A stretch of DNA of 64,000 nt from Zeimonas sp003577305 (GTDB lineage: Bacteria; Pseudomonadota; Gammaproteobacteria; Burkholderiales; Burkholderiaceae_E). Below, piece after piece: positions 59,345 to 64,000 of the stretch; the stretch's first letter is position 1; each line of letters begins with the position of its first letter. Where the stretch lies: assembly GCA_030263385.1 (NCBI GenBank), contig SZOX01000004.1:186001-250000 (forward strand). Reading direction: 5' to 3'. The notes beneath the pieces were generated by a model. The model did not search any database. It was not told the DNA's origin and saw only the letters and a program-made list of their open reading frames with translations. A program made the position numbers and the translations under genes.

Positions 59345-61780
59345 TCAAGGCGCGTTCGGATGTATCGATTGAGGCATGACCTGCATCACGGTCTGCGCTT
59401 CGGCGATCCGATAGCCCATCGTACGGTAGCCGCGCTGGCGCTTGTCCCACATTCGCAGTAGAGCCGGGTGCCCGGCGTCCACGAAGTCGATGATCCGAAC
59501 GCTGGCCTTGTCGGCGTGCTCCCGATGCAAACGGCCAGCGTACTGCTGCAACGTTCCCTTCCACGAGACGGGCATCGCCAGGACCAGGGTGTCGAGGGGC
59601 GGATGGTCGAATCCTTCGCCGACGAGCTTGCCGGTGGCGATCAGAATACGCGGCGCATCGGGTGGCAGCGCATCGAGTTCTGCGATGAGCGTGGCGCGCT
59701 GTTTCCTGGACATTCGTCCGTGAAGAACGAAACGTGGCGGGGCCTCTGCACCCAACGCCGCTTGGATGGCGTCGAGGTGCTCGGTGCGCTCGGTCAGGAC
59801 CAGCACCTTGCGGCCCTGATCGAATGCATTCCTGATTTCTGCGGCGATTACCGCGGTCCGCGCCTGATCGTTCGCGAGGTGCCGAAACACCTCCTGAATC
59901 CCGGAGTCCGACGACAGATCCATTCGAGCAAAGCAGGATCGAGGCAGCACCTCCAGGTCTTGGGGGACGTCGAGAGGTCTGGCCGCCGTGTGCCGGATCG
60001 GTCCACACTGCATGAAGATGATTGGCTGCTGACCATCACGCCGGATCGGCGTGGCGGTCAGGCCCAGCACGTACTTGGCCTTGCATCGCTTCAGGATGGC
60101 GTCGAAAGACACCGCGCCGACGTGATGGCACTCGTCCACGATGACGTGGCCGTAGTTCTCGACGAGGGCATTGACCTCGCTTTGGCGGGACAGCGACTGC
60201 ATCACCGCGATGTCGATCTTGCCGGTGGGCTTTGCCTTGCCGCCGCCGATGGTGCCGACCACGTCCCCGCACACACCAAGAAAGGTCTGCAATCGCTCCT
60301 GCCACTGCTCGAGCAGTTCGGTTCGATGCACCAGTACCAGGGTGTTTACGCCACGGCGCGCGATCATCGCGGCAGCGGTGACGGTCTTGCCGAACGCGGT
60401 TGGGGCGCACAGCACGCCCACGTCGTAATGGAGCATCGCGGCAGAAGCCGCCTCCTGATCAGCGCGAAGCGTCCCCACGAAACGGGCATCAATCGGCTTG
60501 CCAGCGTTGCGTTCGTCCCTCAGATCACAGCGGATTGAGTTTTCGCGCAGCAACTCCTGCGCGGCATCGAGGCAGCCACGCGGCAGCGCAATGTGACGGG
60601 GATAGTTCTCGGCGCAACCGATCACCCGCGGCTTGTCCCACACCGACAGCCGCATGGCCTGTGCCCGGTAGAATTCGGGGTTCTGAAACGCAGCGAGGCG
60701 GATCAGGCGGTTTGCCAATGGCTGAGGGAGCTCGCCCTTCTCGAAGTAGACGAGGTTCGCCAGGGTCACGGTGAGTGACTTCGGCATCGCGCCCGGGATC
60801 CTCGCAGACGGTGGCGAAGTGCGCTTCCACGGCGTCGCCAGATCCTCACCGTCGATAAAGGTCACGTCGAGGGGATGCACGCCGCCTGTGGCCCGGACGA
60901 TAGTCGGCTCGATGTCCTGCGGCGACATAGGCTGGATCGACGCCAGGAACGCCCACTGGTCCGGGTGTGGTCGCAGGTCGGAGTCGACAAACACAGTGAA
61001 GCCGTTCTCCCGCGGCTTCTTCTGCAGCGGCAAGGCGATCAGATTGCCGAAGCCGCCCTTGGGCATGGTGTCCTGATTAGGAAACATTCGGTCGTAAGAC
61101 GAGAGTTCCAGTTGCCGCGTGCGCGCGCAGGTGTGACTGATGATGGCGGTACCCAACCGACGGGCGTCCCGGGCCGATACGCGATTTGCGAAGAAAATCC
61201 AGGCGTGCGCCCCGTTTCCCGAGCGGGAGGTCTCGACCGCAACCGGCACGCCGAGATCGGCGCACGAACCGGCGAAGGCTCGAACATCCTCTCTCCACTC
61301 GGTTTCGTCGAAATCGATCGCGAGGAAGTAGCAGCTGTCGTCCTCCAACAGCGGGTAGACACCGATCGTCTGGTCACCGGCCAGGTGGGCGTAGATGGCA
61401 GCGTCCGAAAGCGGGATCAACGAGCGATTCGGGCAGTCGCCGCACTTGATTCGTGGCTTCTCGCAAACTCCGGCGCGCCACTCGTTCGCACAGGCAGGTG
61501 CGTAACCTGACCGGCCGGTCGTCCTGCTCTCCCAGCGCACAGGGTAGACGTCCGTGCGACCCCGAAACCGCCGGCGAAAGAGTGCCACTTTCGCCTCGGT
61601 GGAGAGTCGCGACGATTCAGGTTGCGGAGCAATCGTTGCGGGTTCAGACGCCAAACGCCACTCGATTCCGTTTGCCTCCAGGAGCGCAATCAGTCGCTCG
61701 TTCTCCGCCTGCAACACGGCCAAGGAGTCGGGCTCCGACGTCAAACCCTTGGTGGACAGTGGTCTCCCGGAAGCCGTCAC
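59345..61780 (-). CDS. Archaeo-eukaryotic primase / SF2 helicase (TOTE conflict-system type)
   Basis: 811 aa from GTG 61780, which overlaps the abiEii stop by 4 bp (GTGA); an ATG at 61867 would lie inside abiEii. N-terminal coiled segment (LQAENERLIALLEANGIEW), cysteines 97, 106, 113 and 116, then an AEP-type primase domain: FLAIDFDETEW (Asp156, Asp158) and SRSGNGAHAWIFF (His192). The helicase half has APTAFGKTV (459-467), DECH in VIVDECHH (549-552), LGLTATP and QYAGRLHRE. Such fusions are known from predicted TOTE conflict systems. It likely acts on foreign nucleic acid, coupled here to AbiE (inference). Confidence 0.85.
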   Translation of the reverse strand: MTASGRPLSTKGLTSEPDSLAVLQAENERLIALLEANGIEWRLASEPATIAPQPESSRLSTEAKVALFRRRFRGRTDVYPVRWESRTTGRSGYAPACANEWRAGVCEKPRIKCGDCPNRSLIPLSDAAIYAHLAGDQTIGVYPLLEDDSCYFLAIDFDETEWREDVRAFAGSCADLGVPVAVETSRSGNGAHAWIFFANRVSARDARRLGTAIISHTCARTRQLELSSYDRMFPNQDTMPKGGFGNLIALPLQKKPRENGFTVFVDSDLRPHPDQWAFLASIQPMSPQDIEPTIVRATGGVHPLDVTFIDGEDLATPWKRTSPPSARIPGAMPKSLTVTLANLVYFEKGELPQPLANRLIRLAAFQNPEFYRAQAMRLSVWDKPRVIGCAENYPRHIALPRGCLDAAQELLRENSIRCDLRDERNAGKPIDARFVGTLRADQEAASAAMLHYDVGVLCAPTAFGKTVTAAAMIARRGVNTLVLVHRTELLEQWQERLQTFLGVCGDVVGTIGGGKAKPTGKIDIAVMQSLSRQSEVNALVENYGHVIVDECHHVGAVSFDAILKRCKAKYVLGLTATPIRRDGQQPIIFMQCGPIRHTAARPLDVPQDLEVLPRSCFARMDLSSDSGIQEVFRHLANDQARTAVIAAEIRNAFDQGRKVLVLTERTEHLDAIQAALGAEAPPRFVLHGRMSRKQRATLIAELDALPPDAPRILIATGKLVGEGFDHPPLDTLVLAMPVSWKGTLQQYAGRLHREHADKASVRIIDFVDAGHPALLRMWDKRQRGYRTMGYRIAEAQTVMQVMPQSIHPNAP

Positions 61781-62667
61781 TGCGACCGTTCCCGATCTCG
61801 GGGCATGAGCAACGCCGGATACCGCTTTGCACGCAATTCCGCGATGACCTCGCCGGAGAGCTTCCATCCGTCTCCGCTGATTTGCGCGATCAGCTCGGTC
61901 CAGACGTGCTCGAATGCCTCGATCGCATCCTCACTTGTCCAGCGCACGCCCGCCGGCAGCATCGGTGCGACGTCTTCGGTCAGGCTTCGGGTCAACTTCT
62001 CCAGCATGCGCTGCTCCGCCATCGCTCGCGTGATCGGCTTGCCCTCCAGGGCCAGGTAGTGGTCGAAGCAGGCGATGACTTTCTGCGGGTCCAGGTGCAG
62101 CTGTTCGAGCCCCTGGTGCAAATCGAACAGGTCACGGTTCCTGCGCCGCTGCAGCAGTGCGCGCAGCTTCGTGCCGAACAGTTCCTCGGGCTCGAAGGAG
62201 GCGATCTCCGCCGTTCCGCGGTACCAGTCGCTTTCCACGGCGAACGGATACCGTCGAACACCAAGCAAGCTCGCGTGCTCCCGAGTGTTGATCTCGACCT
62301 TCAGCTTGAGCGTCGCCTGCGCATCGATCTCGGGCCTGAACTTGAACACCAGGTGCATCGAGTGCCCGGCCTGCTCCCGGTTGCATTTCCCGAGCCACGG
62401 CAGCGCGGCGCGAATCGCGTCGACCGTGCCACCGATGGGCTCAGGATGCGCCTGGACCAGATCGATATCCTCCGAGTAGCGCAGCGGTTGCTCGAGGAGC
62501 AGCTTGTGGATCGCCGTGCCGCCGCGGAATGCGATCTTCCCCGCTAACGCCGGCGCATTGAACAGGTCGCACAGAACGCGACAGATGATCAGGTCCTGCT
62601 CGACCTGACGCAAGTCCGGCCAGGGCGCCTTCGTGCTCCACGCCTGCAGGAAGGCGGCGGGAATCAC
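61777..62667 (-). CDS. abiEii: AbiEii-type nucleotidyltransferase toxin
   Basis: 296 aa. Nucleotidyltransferase motifs: FRGGTAIHK (Gly49-Thr51, Lys55), RYSEDIDLV (Asp67, Asp69), KLKVEINTRE and FGTKLRALLQRR. All catalytic residues expected for the AbiEii/MenT-like group are present. ATG 62667 overlaps the abiEi stop by 4 bp, and its stop overlaps the primase-helicase GTG. In AbiE systems it halts growth by modifying tRNA or a related target during phage infection; the exact target here is unknown. Confidence 0.92.
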   Translation of the reverse strand: MIPAAFLQAWSTKAPWPDLRQVEQDLIICRVLCDLFNAPALAGKIAFRGGTAIHKLLLEQPLRYSEDIDLVQAHPEPIGGTVDAIRAALPWLGKCNREQAGHSMHLVFKFRPEIDAQATLKLKVEINTREHASLLGVRRYPFAVESDWYRGTAEIASFEPEELFGTKLRALLQRRRNRDLFDLHQGLEQLHLDPQKVIACFDHYLALEGKPITRAMAEQRMLEKLTRSLTEDVAPMLPAGVRWTSEDAIEAFEHVWTELIAQISGDGWKLSGEVIAELRAKRYPALLMPRDRERSQ

Positions 62668-63482
62668 TCTGCGATCTCCACCGCTTCATTGACCAGCAGC
62701 TTCCATCTTGCGTTTCGCTCGCCAGCCTGTGCCAACGCCTTCGCCAGCGGCCTGACGGCCGGATCGAGCGGCAGTGCCGTCCTGGCACGTTTCACGAACC
62801 GTTGCAACGCATCGGCCTGGCGCACGTGTCCCGCCAGATCGAGCAGGTAGCCAAGCCGACGGACCGTCGAGTTCTCGTAGGCGCCGGCAGCCTTCTGCAG
62901 CAGGCGCGGGCTGGCCTTGGCGCCGATGTCCTTGACGATCTGCGCGACGCCGTTGATGCCCGCCGCCTTGTGGAAGTAGCGCACGCAGTCGAGCAGCGTC
63001 AGCTCGGCGCCGGCCACCGTGGCAAAGCCGGCGTCGCTCTTCATCTGGCCGACCAGCGCCGGCTGATTGACCTGGCTGAAGATCGTCGGAGCCTGATACA
63101 GAAACTGCAGGCGATGGCGGCCGAGGTCGAAGTCGCGCACCTGTCTGGGTACGACGACCTGGAAGACCATGCTGGCCTGGTGCGAGGCGCCGTGGAACGC
63201 CGCCGCTCGCAGCAGCGAAATGCGGTAGTCGATCCCCTGATGCTTCATCAGCGGGTCGATCCACTTCACCGGGTCGGGCGCGCCAGCAACCTGATCTTCG
63301 GGGCGCAGGATGAGATAGAAGCCGTGCCTGGGGTTCGCCAGGCGGCGCTTGTTGACCGAACGGGTGATCGCCGCGGCGAGCGCCGCGGGCTTCAGCCCGA
63401 GCGCCGCAACGGCCTCATCCCGGGAGAAGTAGGCTCGGCCGCGGGCGAGCAGATCGTCGAGGTAGGACTCGAGGGAAGCCAT
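62664..63482 (-). CDS. abiEi: AbiEi-type antitoxin/transcriptional regulator
   Basis: 272 aa. N-terminal winged helix (SRDEAVAALGLKPAALAAAI, NKRRLANPRHGFYLI) followed by the AbiEi antitoxin domain (ISLLRAAAFHGASHQASMVF, ELTLLDCVRYFHKAAGINGV). In characterised AbiE pairs it neutralises the toxin and represses its own promoter by binding inverted repeats, which are present upstream here. Start ATG 63482, 55 bp after guaA. Confidence 0.9.
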   Translation of the reverse strand: MASLESYLDDLLARGRAYFSRDEAVAALGLKPAALAAAITRSVNKRRLANPRHGFYLILRPEDQVAGAPDPVKWIDPLMKHQGIDYRISLLRAAAFHGASHQASMVFQVVVPRQVRDFDLGRHRLQFLYQAPTIFSQVNQPALVGQMKSDAGFATVAGAELTLLDCVRYFHKAAGINGVAQIVKDIGAKASPRLLQKAAGAYENSTVRRLGYLLDLAGHVRQADALQRFVKRARTALPLDPAVRPLAKALAQAGERNARWKLLVNEAVEIAE

Positions 63483-63487
63483 GCCAA

Positions 63488-63530
63488 AACATACGCAAAC
63501 TTCGACAAAGCATCAAGAGTTTTGCATATG
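63488..63530 (-). promoter_or_regulatory. abiE promoter enclosed by inverted-repeat operator
   Basis: Leftward promoter: TTGATG (63516-63511), 17-nt spacer, TATGTT (63493-63488), 5 nt before the abiEi ATG. Inverted repeat CATACGCAAACT (63490-63501) with AGTTTTGCATATG (63518-63530) flanks it: one arm overlaps the -10, the other sits just upstream of the -35. This is the layout expected for autorepression by AbiEi. Confidence 0.7.
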
Positions 63531-63537
63531 ATTTGGG

Positions 63538-64000
63538 TTACTCCCACTCGATCGTCGCCGGCGGTTTTCCCGAGATGTCGTAGACCACGCGGTTGATGCC
63601 GCGCACCTCGTTGATGATGCGGGTCGACACGCGCCCGAGCAGCTCGTGCGGCAGGTGCGCCCAGTGCGCGGTCATGAAGTCCTGCGTCTGCACCGCACGC
63701 AGCGCAACGACGTAGTCGTAGGTGCGGCCGTCGCCCATCACGCCCACCGACTTCACCGGCAGGAACACCGCGAAGGCCTGCGACGTGGCGTCGTACCAGT
63801 TGCGTCCGTCGGGGGCACGGGTGTTGCGCAGCTCCTCGATGAAGATCGCGTCGGCGCGGCGCAGGAGATCGGCATATTCGCGCCGCACTTCGCCCAGGAT
63901 GCGCACGCCCAGCCCCGGCCCGGGAAACGGATGGCGGTAGACCATCTCGCGCGGCAGCCCGAGCGCCGCGCCGAGCTCGCGCACTTCGTCCTTGAAGAGA
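63538..64000 (-). CDS. guaA: GMP synthase (glutamine-hydrolysing), C-terminal part; start outside window
   Basis: 153 visible codons of the conserved dimerisation/ATP-pyrophosphatase end: YRHPFPGPGLGVRILGEV, VKSVGVMGDGRTYDYVVALR, RIINEVRGINRVVYDISGKP and the invariant ending PATIEWE. Completes XMP to GMP conversion. It is immediately upstream, on the same strand, of the abiE operon, so read-through could contribute to abiE expression. Confidence 0.96.
   Translation of the reverse strand, partial: LFKDEVRELGAALGLPREMVYRHPFPGPGLGVRILGEVRREYADLLRRADAIFIEELRNTRAPDGRNWYDATSQAFAVFLPVKSVGVMGDGRTYDYVVALRAVQTQDFMTAHWAHLPHELLGRVSTRIINEVRGINRVVYDISGKPPATIEWE

Noticed and set aside
61781..61867. Longer primase-helicase starting at ATG 61867
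   Set aside because: Would overlap abiEii by 91 nt; the GTG at 61780 overlaps the abiEii stop by 4 bp and matches the coupling at the other junction.
1..64000. CRISPR arrays, tRNA and rRNA genes
   Set aside because: No regularly spaced direct repeats, and no cloverleaf or T-loop-like sequence was noticed on either strand; a dedicated RNA search was not possible.

Overview
The window is about 64 kb of GC-rich DNA from a member of the Betaproteobacteria, most likely Burkholderiales. This is inferred from the gene order msrB-yciB-bolA-ppiC, the cbb3 oxidase cluster ccoNOQP, a complete branched-chain-type ABC transporter inside a beta-oxidation operon, and guaA at the right edge. A 16-N scaffold gap at 24431-24446 shows that it is a draft assembly. 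I saw no tRNA, rRNA, CRISPR array, integrase or intact transposase.

Layout. 1-11.8 kb: one long minus-strand catabolic operon (acyl-CoA synthetase, LivK-like binding protein, LivHMGF, FadB-like and FadA-like enzymes, a subfamily-I haloalkane dehalogenase, an SDR). 12-16 kb: housekeeping genes (msrB, yciB, bolA, ppiC, tadA, an alpha/beta hydrolase lipoprotein). 16-19.5 kb: cbb3 cytochrome oxidase. 19.5-24.2 kb: HAD hydrolase, an exported helical protein, an ECF-like sigma factor, a Rieske-FAD oxidoreductase and an SDR. 24.3-24.5 kb: a nested palindromic repeat. 24.6-33.8 kb: a stress/bioenergetic block with a CPA2 antiporter, an HPF/RaiA-like factor, a DksA-like protein lacking half its zinc finger, and a complete N-type ATPase operon atpDCQRBEFAG. 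34-38.5 kb: a winged-helix/TPR regulator divergent from a very large lipoprotein. 39-49.3 kb: DUF2249 protein, CoA-transferase pair, a cysteine-less glutaredoxin-like protein, serine hydrolase, a solitary flavocytochrome-c-type flavoprotein, hemerythrin, ilvD, OsmC and a GcvH-like protein.

From 49.3 kb to guaA at 63.5 kb the DNA is accessory. It holds gene fragments (PIN toxin, rhodanese, sterol desaturase, DUF429-type), a GH84 glycosidase, a sulfur-responsive set (ArsR-rhodanese, DsrE, SQR-like), a SWIM-SNF2 helicase, higBA with a lost higB stop codon, vapBC, and a three-gene operon abiEi-abiEii-primase/helicase. These last three genes overlap by 4 bp at each junction and sit directly downstream of guaA, whose 3' end is a known island integration site.

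The most interesting object is this abiEi-abiEii-AEP/helicase operon. It combines an AbiE toxin-antitoxin pair with a TOTE-type archaeo-eukaryotic primase fused to a superfamily-2 helicase, behind a promoter enclosed by an inverted repeat. A decayed second copy, reduced to a 116-codon AbiEii::helicase chimera, lies about 5 kb away, and its junction falls on a 12-bp sequence shared by the two intact genes. Similar internal deletions in a CheR-like, a WS/DGAT and a DksA-like gene suggest that non-essential genes here erode by short-homology deletion.
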